Of a stretch of DNA of 64,000 nucleotides, positions 27,080 through 34,357 are shown piece by piece (position 1 is the stretch's first letter; each line of letters starts with the position of its first letter). Source of the DNA: Stieleria neptunia (GTDB taxonomy: Bacteria > Planctomycetota > Planctomycetia > Pirellulales > Pirellulaceae); the NCBI RefSeq assembly GCF_007754155.1, contig NZ_CP037423.1, positions 5,948,567-6,012,566 of the forward strand. Direction: 5' to 3'. The translations under genes were made by a program, and so were the position numbers. The notes beneath the pieces are model-generated. The model saw only the letters and a program-made list of their open reading frames with translations, ran no database searches and had not been told where the DNA came from.

Positions 27080-28561
27080 ATGAACGTCAAACGATTTTCC
27101 CGACTCAAAGTCTTGTTGTTCGCGATCGCCATCTCACCCTTTGCGGCGTCGCACACCTGTGCCGACGATGCGGAGGTCGCCAGATCCGCCTACAAGCAAA
27201 GCTTTATCGACAACGACTTTCGCTACCTAGACGATCCAGCGTACCAGGGAGCTTTCCTGGGGGAGCGACTGAAACGACTGCGCCCCAGCAGCGACATCAC
27301 CATCGACTTAGGCGGCCGATTCCGTTCTCGGTATCACAACGAGAACAATCTGCGCGGCGGTCCCCGATTGACCGGTCGCAGTGACGAATTTGTGCTGTCG
27401 CAGATGTTCTTGTTCGCAGACATCCATCTGGGAGACAACCTGCGTGTCTTCGGGCAAGCGATCGATGCGACCAGTGACGGCGAAAACCTGTCGCCCCGCG
27501 CCAGCGAAGTCAACCGTTTCGATCTGCAAATGCTTGCTGTGGATGCATTGCTGTTGACCGATGGCGGGGATCAAGCATGGTGGCTGCGGTTCGGACGCCA
27601 AGAAATGCACTACGGTTCGCAGAGACTGCTCGCAAGTCGTCCGTGGCGGAACACGCCGCTAACGCACGACGGGGTACGCACCTGGTGGCAGTCGGATGCG
27701 GCGCGTGTCGATGCGTTCTGGGTGCGGCCGATCGATCCGAGACAGCATCGGCCCGATGATCACAACTTCGACAACCCTGACCAAAGCCGACAATTCTATG
27801 GGGTCTTTGGTACAACGAAAACCGACACGGTGCGATACGACGTTTTCTACTTTGGTATGACCGAAGATGACGATCGAGTGCAAACCTTCGCCGGTGTGCC
27901 AGGTGGCTTTGATGTCCACACGATCGGCGGGCGTGTTTTGCGCCGCGAAGGCGACCTGCGGTTCGAAGCGGAAGGCGGCTACCAGTTCGGGAAATTTTCG
28001 ACTTCCCGTCAATCGGCCGGTTTTGCAACGGTCGGATTGGGCCACACGTGTGAAAGGCTACCGCTGAAGCCGACCACTTGGCTCTATTACGACTGGGCGT
28101 CGGGCGACAACGATCTAAACGACGGTGTTCACGGAACGTTCTACCAGCTCGAACCACGTGGCCACTACTACTTGGGACTTGCCGATTTGACCGGGCGTCA
28201 GAACATTCAAGACTTGAGTCTTCAGACCTCGCTCGCGGTCCGCAACGACCTGGAATGTCGCATCCATTTCCATAACTTCTGGCTCGCCAACCGCCGGGAC
28301 GCGTTGTACACCAACGGCACGGCCGCAGCATTTCATGATCCCACCGGGTCCGCGGGCAACGAGATTGGCCACGAGTTGGATTTGCAGCTGCGTTGGAGCA
28401 TCTCGCCACGAGCCCACTTGTTGGTCGGGTACAGCTACCTCTGGGCGGGCGACTACTTCGACAGCCCCGTCATCCAAGGCGGCCCTGCCGGCATCGCTGC
28501 CAACGGAGCGAACGGCAACGACGGCGAATTCACCTACATCCAGTCGACGTTGCGATTCTAG
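27080..28561 (+). CDS. AlgE-type alginate-export family outer-membrane porin
   Basis: A 493-residue protein with a signal peptide ([19 protein letters not shown]) and alternating beta-strand segments throughout. Matching stretches are [58 protein letters not shown]-like THDGVRTWW, and a terminal Phe after YIQSTLRF. This is the pattern of the Pfam alginate_exp family, large anion-selective barrels. In planctomycetes these proteins are not tied to alginate synthesis and may import oligosaccharides or other anions. The frame extends upstream to 26990, but ATG 27080 begins the signal. It is divergent from the chemoreceptor, with about 150 bases between starts. Confidence 0.85.
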   Translation: MNVKRFSRLKVLLFAIAISPFAASHTCADDAEVARSAYKQSFIDNDFRYLDDPAYQGAFLGERLKRLRPSSDITIDLGGRFRSRYHNENNLRGGPRLTGRSDEFVLSQMFLFADIHLGDNLRVFGQAIDATSDGENLSPRASEVNRFDLQMLAVDALLLTDGGDQAWWLRFGRQEMHYGSQRLLASRPWRNTPLTHDGVRTWWQSDAARVDAFWVRPIDPRQHRPDDHNFDNPDQSRQFYGVFGTTKTDTVRYDVFYFGMTEDDDRVQTFAGVPGGFDVHTIGGRVLRREGDLRFEAEGGYQFGKFSTSRQSAGFATVGLGHTCERLPLKPTTWLYYDWASGDNDLNDGVHGTFYQLEPRGHYYLGLADLTGRQNIQDLSLQTSLAVRNDLECRIHFHNFWLANRRDALYTNGTAAAFHDPTGSAGNEIGHELDLQLRWSISPRAHLLVGYSYLWAGDYFDSPVIQGGPAGIAANGANGNDGEFTYIQSTLRF

Positions 28562-28578
28562 TCGTTTCGATCACGACA

Positions 28579-28878
28579 TCAGTCATCGGTCGGCGTGAGC
28601 GTATCGAGCACTTGTCGGATTCGCTGTGACCCCTGAGCTGCCTCTTCGTGGCCGTAGGTGGATTCATCAGATGATCCATGCAAGGCTCCGCTTCCATAGA
28701 ACTGCCGAGCTTCTTTCCACGCATCCGCGTCCGCCGCTGCGTCGTCGAGTCGCTCACGACACAAGACGCAATCATTCAGATGCAGTTGCAGTTCGGACTC
28801 CTCCTGGGGACTCAGTTGTCCTCGCAGGAAAGTAAGCAGATGGTCGGGGGGGCTGCAATGTTGCTGGGTCTGTGTCAT
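28579..28878 (-). CDS. small zinc-finger anti-sigma-type protein
   Basis: A 99-residue soluble protein. H-x-x-x-L-x-x-F-L-R-G-Q-L, then HLNDCVLCRERL (His-x3-Cys-x2-Cys), is the ZAS-like zinc finger. In planctomycetes the same module normally opens a serine/threonine kinase or a membrane anti-sigma factor. Here there is no kinase or transmembrane part: the protein stops after about 50 further acidic residues. It overlaps the sigma factor gene by ATGA, so it should regulate that sigma factor. It may be a free anti-sigma factor or what is left of a longer one. Confidence 0.75.
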   Translation of the reverse strand: MTQTQQHCSPPDHLLTFLRGQLSPQEESELQLHLNDCVLCRERLDDAAADADAWKEARQFYGSGALHGSSDESTYGHEEAAQGSQRIRQVLDTLTPTDD

Positions 28879-29474
28879 GGGTCTTGTTCTCCAAGTTCAG
28901 AGATGACTTCACGCAGTCGAAACATGATACGACTGCGCGCGGTGTAGATCGCTCCGACGCTTTTGCCAAGCTCGGCGGCAATTTGTTCAATCGTCAGATC
29001 ACCGGCGACCGACAATTCAAACGCCTGCCAGGAATCGGGACGAAATTCCACTTTCACCATTTCAGCTGCTCGCAGATAAAGTTCGCGACGCAACTCGGTT
29101 TCAATCAATTCCGTCGTAGCCCCATCACGATCGACAGCCTCACGCAAGAGTTCGTCGACGGAGGAGCCACCCACAGCCTGATCTCTGGGCCGCCGCATCA
29201 GAGCGTTGAGAATCGCGTTCTTCGTCACTCGGCTCAGCCAATGCCGAAACCGCGTCGAGTCGTCACGCTTTTCCCAATCGCCGATCGCACTGGCAACCGC
29301 CATCAGAACTTGCTGCGACAAATCCTGCGCGTCTGCGTGCTGCAGCCCCCGAGCCCGAGCGATCCGGACAATCACGGGGCGGTAAATCCGAGCGAACATC
29401 TCCCATGCGTCCCGATTGGCGGGATCTTGGACCTGAACCAGCAGGCTATCGCGTGTTTCTGGAAATTCGCTCAA
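28875..29474 (-). CDS. ECF RNA polymerase sigma factor, planctomycete type
   Basis: A 199-residue sigma-70 factor of the ECF class. Region 2 covers residues 18-90 (WEMFARIYRPVIVRIARARGLQHADAQDLSQQVLMAV, then FRHWLSRVTKNAILNALMRR). Region 4 covers about 135-190 (QIAAELGKSVGAIYTARSRIMFRLREVI). This sequence style is that of planctomycete ECF factors paired with zinc-finger partners. The start is TTG 29474 with AGGAG upstream. It is co-transcribed with the small zinc-finger protein through an ATGA overlap. Target genes are unknown. Confidence 0.9.
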   Translation of the reverse strand: MSEFPETRDSLLVQVQDPANRDAWEMFARIYRPVIVRIARARGLQHADAQDLSQQVLMAVASAIGDWEKRDDSTRFRHWLSRVTKNAILNALMRRPRDQAVGGSSVDELLREAVDRDGATTELIETELRRELYLRAAEMVKVEFRPDSWQAFELSVAGDLTIEQIAAELGKSVGAIYTARSRIMFRLREVISELGEQDP

Positions 29475-29772
29475 GAAATTTGTCTCCTGCAGGAATCAAC
29501 ACAGCCGGAGACACATTCTGTCAGAAATCTTTCAATCACGTCGGCGAGTCACTGCGAGACTCGCAACAGTCAAGCACCCAATATCCGACGATCACATCCA
29601 GCCAAGGAGAGATGATGACGGATATCCGATGGCAAGTGTCGGCGTCGAGACAGTCTTTGCTACCGCCTTGATGGCTAGGTCAGCAGAGGAATCTTAGCAC
29701 GGGGCGATCGCAATCGCATGCAGGATGCAATCGAATGTCAGGTGTCCCGCGTTGACTTGTCTATCGGAATGG
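29475..29772. other. intergenic stretch upstream of the sigma factor
   Basis: About 300 bases that should contain the sigma operon promoter and the 3' end region of the acetyltransferase toxin gene. I see no gene or strong repeat. Confidence 0.4.
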
Positions 29773-30294
29773 CTACTCGTTCACCATTCGCTCCAGCAGT
29801 TTGAACGGCAAAGAGAGTCGCATCGGGTACCCTGGCAACTCGGCGAAGTCGAAGTGCTGGTAGAACGCTTTGGACGGTTCGTCGACGCAGTCGAGAATGA
29901 CAGCGATGAACGCGAAGGTTTCCGATGCGTCGAAGCAATCCTTCAAAGCAGTTGCGAGTAAACGCTTTCCGATACCTCGGCCTTGAAACGAACTGGCGAT
30001 TCCCAGCCAAGCCAGAACAGCAACGGGCAACTGTCGCTGAGGTAGCGACTTGGCCACATCGGTGGGAAGATCAGAAAAGTCGACTTGCGAAGTCGCTAGC
30101 GAGTAGTAGCCGACGAGGTGGTTCTCGCCATCAAGCAAAAGCTTGGTTGAGCTGAGGTGCTTCTTTTGGCTCTGAAACGCTGACTTTTTCAGCCATCTGT
30201 CGACTTGCTCTTGTCCAGAACTGAAACCTCGACGGTCGTGCGATTTGCGAAGCAATTCGACTCGCCAACCGTCGGGATAACGGACACCGCTCAC
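29773..30294 (-). CDS. TacT-like GNAT toxin
   Basis: A 173-residue GNAT acetyltransferase. It opens with VELLRKSHDRRGFSSGQEQVDRWLKKSAFQSQKK, the F-CG-x-x-x-D-x-(F/W)-L pattern of TacT/AtaT toxins. Acetyl-CoA binding is at WLGIASSFQGRGIGKRLLATAL, and the C-terminal FYQHFDFAELPGYPMRLSLPFKLL carries the conserved Tyr. TacT toxins acetylate the amino group of charged tRNAs and stop translation. The start is GTG 30294, sharing four bases (GTGA) with the stop of the DUF1778 antitoxin gene, the standard order. It probably acts as a toxin-antitoxin module held by autoregulation through the palindrome at 30602. Confidence 0.87.
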   Translation of the reverse strand: MSGVRYPDGWRVELLRKSHDRRGFSSGQEQVDRWLKKSAFQSQKKHLSSTKLLLDGENHLVGYYSLATSQVDFSDLPTDVAKSLPQRQLPVAVLAWLGIASSFQGRGIGKRLLATALKDCFDASETFAFIAVILDCVDEPSKAFYQHFDFAELPGYPMRLSLPFKLLERMVNE

Positions 30295-30560
30295 ACGTCG
30301 CCCCGCATCATCGCTCCGAGATCTTTCTGAGCCTTGGTTAGTTTGGGAGGTTTCGAAAGCGCATTCCAGAACTGCAACTGTTCATCAGGCGTCATGGCAA
30401 TCGTGTGTGACTTTGCCGCCGCCAATTCTCGCTCGGCCTGCCCCACGACCACACTGCGAACGTAATCGCTAACGCTAATTCGGCGAAGTTCGGCTGCGGC
30501 GGTGAGCATCGCTTTGGACTGCTCGTCCAGACGAACCATCAGTGAACTTGTTTTTTGCAT
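30291..30560 (-). CDS. DUF1778 (TacA-like) antitoxin
   Basis: An 89-residue ribbon-helix-helix antitoxin. KTSSLMVRLDEQSKAMLTAAAELRRISVSDYVRSVV is the DNA-binding half, typical of DUF1778. The C-terminal TPDEQLQFWNALSKPPKLTKAQKDLGAMMRG is the toxin-wrapping tail with the usual W/F-x-x-L pattern. ATG 30560 lies about 40 bases downstream of a 25-base palindrome that is the likely operator. The ORF frame upstream of this start has no conserved character. Confidence 0.88.
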   Translation of the reverse strand: MQKTSSLMVRLDEQSKAMLTAAAELRRISVSDYVRSVVVGQAERELAAAKSHTIAMTPDEQLQFWNALSKPPKLTKAQKDLGAMMRGDV

Positions 30561-30938
30561 CCGAAAAATGCTCCAAGATTGGCCAAAACTGCTTTGTCGC
30601 CATTGTACTGCGGACCGCAATACAATGCAATCTTGTTCATCGTGGCCGCAGCGCGTGGCTTCAGCCGCTAGATTGTCGGCCGTCCCTGCGGCACGCGAAG
30701 CCGCCACCAACGCCAACGACGCCGGCAGTTGCAATCTCGCTCTAGTGGCGAGAGAATAGGTCGGATGAACATGATGCTGCGTCAACTCAATCGAATCGTG
30801 GTGATGTCGCTCGCGGCGTTCGCAGAGTACCTCGGAACGCTCGGGCTGCGAAGTCACGACGGCAAGGCCAAGCCGGCCTGGAATCGCCTGCGGGAAAGCG
30901 TCGCAAAACGAGCTCGATAAGAACGGATACCATCTTCG
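30561..30938. other. intergenic region upstream of the toxin-antitoxin pair
   Basis: About 380 bases, holding the antitoxin operator (30602-30626) and a small hairpin GTGGCT-TC-AGCCGC (30655-30668). A 63-codon plus-strand frame at 30729-30920 has no known relative and is not called. Confidence 0.45.
30602..30626. promoter_or_regulatory. palindromic operator of the DUF1778-GNAT pair
   Basis: A 25-base near-perfect palindrome. The left arm ATTGTAcTGCGG mirrors the right arm CCGCAaTACAAT around a central A, with one mismatched pair. It ends 42 bases before the antitoxin start. Ribbon-helix-helix antitoxins bind such sites to repress their own operon. Confidence 0.7.
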
Positions 30939-31490
30939 TTATTCAAGTTTACGAATCACTTGGCAAGGATTGCCAGCCGCAACCACTCCGACTGGCACGT
31001 GCTTCGTCACCACGCTGCCGGCACCGATCACGCTGCGATCTCCGATCGTCACGCCGGGGCAGACGATCGCCTTGCCTCCGACCCAGACATCGTTTCCGAT
31101 CGTGACCGGCTTGCCAAACTCCTGCGTACGGCGCAACTCTGCGTCCAGCGGATGCGTGGCGGCATAGATGTGAACGCCGGGTCCGATAAACACATTGCTT
31201 CCGATCCGAATTTCGCAAACGTCCAAGATCACGCAATCGAAGTTGAAATACACGTTCTCGCCAAGATAAATATTGGTCCCGTAATCGCAGCGAAACGGTG
31301 GTTCCAGCCAAACCGTTTCACCGCCTTTGCCGAACAGTTCGCGGCAAACATTTCTTAAGCGTTTGCCATCGCCTGGTTCGGCGTTGTTCAAAACATGAAG
31401 GAGCTTCCGAGCGTGCAGGCGATCGGCCGTCAGCTCACTGTCAGCGGGATCGTAAGGTTGACCGGCGAGCATCTTTTGCTTCTCGCTCAT
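30939..31490 (-). CDS. Maa-type sugar O-acetyltransferase (left-handed beta-helix)
   Basis: A 183-residue hexapeptide-repeat acetyltransferase. The N-terminal maltose-transacetylase segment reads MSEKQKMLAGQPYDPADSELTADR. It is followed by FRCDYGTNIYLGENVYFNFDCVILD, then hexapeptide coils (IGSNVFIGPGVHIYAATHP, IGNDVWVGGKAIVCPGVTIGDRSVIGAGSVV). The His in ATHP is the expected catalytic base. It transfers acetyl from acetyl-CoA to maltose, galactoside or a similar sugar. ATG 31490 is preceded by GAGG; a longer frame to 31547 is less likely. It lies just beside a CIA30 remnant. Confidence 0.9.
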   Translation of the reverse strand: MSEKQKMLAGQPYDPADSELTADRLHARKLLHVLNNAEPGDGKRLRNVCRELFGKGGETVWLEPPFRCDYGTNIYLGENVYFNFDCVILDVCEIRIGSNVFIGPGVHIYAATHPLDAELRRTQEFGKPVTIGNDVWVGGKAIVCPGVTIGDRSVIGAGSVVTKHVPVGVVAAGNPCQVIRKLE

Positions 31491-31491
31491 C

Positions 31492-31695
31492 TCACTGTAC
31501 CTCGATCGAGTGAACCAGGATCTCGAACGGACCGGGTTTCTTGTCACCGACCAAGATTCCGACGGACTGAACTTGGTAGGGTGTCAGCTTCCAATTGGGC
31601 ATGGGACGGCAGCAGGAATGAGCGACTACCTTGTCGACGCGAAGATTGACCTCGGTATACTGTCCGGATTTCGTGTCGAAATTTAGTTGGTACAT
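31492..31695 (-). pseudogene. C-terminal remnant of a CIA30-family protein
   Basis: The frame from about ATG 31695 codes for 67 residues. They match the end of CIA30 (NADH:ubiquinone oxidoreductase intermediate-associated protein 30) domains: Y-EVNLRVDKVVAHSCCRPMPNWKLTP, then QVQSVGILVGDKKPGPFEILVHSIEV. A full CIA30 domain is about 160 residues; the first two thirds are missing because the DUF1569 gene on the other strand starts at 31724. I read it as a truncated leftover. An expressed small protein cannot be excluded. Confidence 0.5.
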
Positions 31696-31723
31696 ATTGT
31701 TCGACAGTCTACGAGAAGCCCCC

Positions 31724-32197
31724 ATGGCAGCCACGCAAAAACGAACGCTCGACTTTCACACCGGCGATGAAGTGATCGCGGAGATTCAAAATCTCCGTAG
31801 AAGCGGTTATACGAAAACCAAAACTTGGAACCTCACCCAGATCTGCGAACACCTCACCGCAACCATGACCGGCGGTATGGACGGTTTTGGATTTCGGCTG
31901 CCGTGGATCTTGCGAGCCACCCTCATCAAGTGGATTTTCAATCGCATGTTGCGGACCCGCAAGATGTCCAGCGGACCGACCTTGGATCGTTTGAAGCCCA
32001 AGTCGGAACCTGGCCCCGATGACGACGCGATCATCAATGATTGTATCGCGACGATCGAGCGTGCGAAGGCGTTTGCAGGCCCAATCGAGGACTATCCGTT
32101 CCTGAACGAGTTGCCGGTCGAGGATTGGAAACAGTTCATGTGGATGCACGCCGGCCATCACCTGGGGTTCCTTGTCCCCAACGAGCCTGACTCATGA
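31724..32197 (+). CDS. DUF1569 (DinB-like) protein
   Basis: A 157-residue four-helix protein. LDFHTGDEVIAEIQNLR, W-LTQICEHLTATMTGGMDGF and WKQFMWMHAGHHLGFLVPN fit DUF1569, a DinB-like family with conserved His residues that may hold a divalent metal (H43 in CEHL, the HAGHH cluster near the C terminus). The role is unknown, and many planctomycetes carry copies. ATG 31724 is chosen because the family starts here; the frame upstream overlaps the CIA30 remnant. Confidence 0.8.
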   Translation: MAATQKRTLDFHTGDEVIAEIQNLRRSGYTKTKTWNLTQICEHLTATMTGGMDGFGFRLPWILRATLIKWIFNRMLRTRKMSSGPTLDRLKPKSEPGPDDDAIINDCIATIERAKAFAGPIEDYPFLNELPVEDWKQFMWMHAGHHLGFLVPNEPDS

Positions 32198-32252
32198 TCC
32201 ACGCGTCCGTTCACAAAGCAACTGTGTTGGAACAAACCGTGTGAAGGTGGCA

Positions 32253-32266
32253 AGTCCGTAAGGACT
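32253..32266. repeat. short hairpin with GTAA loop
   Basis: Stem AGTCC/GGACT with loop GTAA, in the gap between the DUF1569 gene and the His-rich gene. Similar in layout to the GGAA-loop hairpins but with a shorter stem. Could serve as a weak terminator. Confidence 0.35.
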
Positions 32267-32329
32267 CCGCCGGCCGGTCCTTGTCAGATCGCTATAGCTT
32301 ATTCCTGGACTGATTGATAAACTGTAATC

Positions 32330-32758
32330 ATGACCAGGTTCCTTTCACTCCTGCTGATTCCCTTATTCGTGTTGGGGCAATGCTTGCCTCATTCGCACGC
32401 GGGTAGCGTTGTGGCTGAGCCGGACGGTCATGGTCGGCGTCCACACGTGCATTTGCACGGTCACGATCACGCCCATGACGACCACCATCAGCATGTTGGC
32501 GAAGGCGATTCGACACCGCCAAATGACTCACTTTCGCCAGCGGCCGAACACGATTCTGATGCCGTCTATTTAGCTGCATCGGGTCAGTCGTTGACGCGAC
32601 TCTCTGGGGCCATCGGGCTGGAGGTCCACTCGGCGGACTGTGTCGCGTTTTCTGTGCCGCTCACCGTCGACAATCGACCACGATGGCGCACCAGTGATCC
32701 GCCGGGTCGCGATCGGACTCTACCAATCTACCTTCTCACGGCCTCTCTTCGGCTGTAA
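32330..32758 (+). CDS. small exported His-rich protein at head of metal-efflux locus
   Basis: A 142-residue protein: signal peptide MTRFLSLLLIPLFVLGQCLPHSHAG, then HGRRPHVHLHGHDHAHDDHHQHVGEG, a His/Asp run typical of zinc, nickel or copper buffers. The remainder has no known domain. It precedes the CusB-like adaptor by 160 bases on the same strand and probably helps hold or sense periplasmic metal for the pump. It is not a CusF, since the beta-barrel Met/Trp site is absent. The ending TASLRL is unremarkable. Confidence 0.7.
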   Translation: MTRFLSLLLIPLFVLGQCLPHSHAGSVVAEPDGHGRRPHVHLHGHDHAHDDHHQHVGEGDSTPPNDSLSPAAEHDSDAVYLAASGQSLTRLSGAIGLEVHSADCVAFSVPLTVDNRPRWRTSDPPGRDRTLPIYLLTASLRL

Positions 32759-32919
32759 CGGAAGCGTGCGCGCACTCTTTGACTGCGTTGCACCTGCTTC
32801 TCCGTAGCGGAACTCATCAAGAGTTTCGATCCAACCATTCGGTCTAGCCGGAAGTCTTTGCAGATTTTCGTTACCGGTTGGTGCTGCCCGCTGAAGATCC
32901 GTCGAGATTGAACCACACA

Positions 32920-34347
32920 ATGAAACACTTCCTATCCGTTTTCCAAGCCCTGGTCGGGCCGACAATCATCATCGGCGTGGTCGCCGCACTCTGGTTCTTC
33001 CGAGCTGAATTGTTCGGTAGTAAAGAGGTAAGCGATACGCCGCCTGCTAGCTCGTCGGGCGAGTCTGCCGAGAAGCAGACGGTGCTTGAGATCAGCGAGC
33101 AAGCAAGGAAAAACCTTGGCTTGTCATCCGCTCCCGCGAAGCCGCAATCGTACTGGCGCTCGGTCACCATCCCCGGTGTCGTAGCAGATCGCCCGGGGTT
33201 GTCAGATCGGGGTGTAACGTCGCCTGCGGTTGGCATCGTGACCGCGATTCATGCGTTTCCGGGCGACACGATGGGACCTGGCAATCCCCTGTTCACACTC
33301 CGCCTGTTCAGTGAATACCTGCAGAGCACGCAAACACAACTTTTCAAGGCAAACCGAGAGATCGGCATCATTCAAGAGCAGATCGACCGCTTGTCCGGAG
33401 CCGTTAGCGCAGGTGCTGTGTCCAAGGCAAAGATGATCGAACTGCGAGCGGACATGAGCCGCCAGCGAGCGATCATTCAATCCTCTCGGCAAGATTTGCT
33501 GACCCGTGGCTTGCGTCCCGAGCAAATTGATCTCGTTCAACAACAAGGGCAGTTCGTCTCAACCATCGAAGTCACCGCCCCACCACCATTGGTTGGGCAA
33601 AATACTTCGATCGACGAATCCAGAAAGCCCGTTCAGCAAGCGAATCTTATCACAGATTCCTCTTCATCGAGCCACGTGGCCTATGAAGTCCAAGAATTGA
33701 GCGTGGAAATGGGCCAGCAGGTGCAAGCCGGCGAGTTGCTCGCCAAGTTATCGAACCACCAATCGCTGTACGTCGTTGGACACGCCTTCAAACGCGAAGC
33801 GTCGTTCTTGGAAAAGGCGGCGGCAGAGAATCGTCCCGTCGAGATCGAGTTTGCGGAGGACAAAGCCAGTGATTGGCCGATGATCGCGCAATCGTTTCAC
33901 ATTCGGCATCTATCGAATTCGATCGACCCTGATAGCCGCACCTTTGACTTCTTTATCCCATTATCGAATCAGTCTCACGCCTACACAAAATCGGGAAAAC
34001 AGTTCTTGGTTTGGCGATTCCGGCCCGGCCAACGAGCCAGGATTCGCGTGCCGGTCGAGCAGTTTGAGGACGTCATCGTTGTGCCTGCCGAAGCGGTCGT
34101 GCGTGACGGCCCCGAGGCGTATGTGTTCCGTCAGAACGGCGACCTCTTCAAACAGTTGCCGGTTCATGTGCTGCACGAAGACCGACAGTCGATTGTGATC
34201 GCCAATGACGGCAGCATTCCACGCGGAAGCTATTTGGCCCAGAGTTCCGCCGCATCGTTAAATCGAGTCTTGAAATCGCAAACAGCCAGCGGCGAGCAGC
34301 CCGGCCTGCACGTCCATCCGGACGGAACCGTTCACGCCGCACACTGA
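32920..34347 (+). CDS. cusB: CusB-like RND efflux periplasmic adaptor
   Basis: A 475-residue membrane-fusion protein. One N-terminal helix (PTIIIGVVAALWFF) is followed by a barrel-sandwich half (GVVADRPGLSDRGVTSPAVGIVTAIHAFPGDTMGPG), a helical hairpin (QTQLFKANREIGIIQEQIDRL...), the second sandwich half (ELSVEMGQQVQAGELLAKLSNHQSLYVVGHAF) and a beta-barrel. It links the inner-membrane pump to an outer-membrane channel. The second lipoyl half is interrupted by an inserted loop (PPPLVGQNTSIDESRKPVQQ). ATG 32920 begins the signal or anchor helix; a TTG 14 codons upstream is less likely. The cusA-like gene follows after ten bases. Confidence 0.9.
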   Translation: MKHFLSVFQALVGPTIIIGVVAALWFFRAELFGSKEVSDTPPASSSGESAEKQTVLEISEQARKNLGLSSAPAKPQSYWRSVTIPGVVADRPGLSDRGVTSPAVGIVTAIHAFPGDTMGPGNPLFTLRLFSEYLQSTQTQLFKANREIGIIQEQIDRLSGAVSAGAVSKAKMIELRADMSRQRAIIQSSRQDLLTRGLRPEQIDLVQQQGQFVSTIEVTAPPPLVGQNTSIDESRKPVQQANLITDSSSSSHVAYEVQELSVEMGQQVQAGELLAKLSNHQSLYVVGHAFKREASFLEKAAAENRPVEIEFAEDKASDWPMIAQSFHIRHLSNSIDPDSRTFDFFIPLSNQSHAYTKSGKQFLVWRFRPGQRARIRVPVEQFEDVIVVPAEAVVRDGPEAYVFRQNGDLFKQLPVHVLHEDRQSIVIANDGSIPRGSYLAQSSAASLNRVLKSQTASGEQPGLHVHPDGTVHAAH

Positions 34348-34357
34348 GAGGCTCAAC

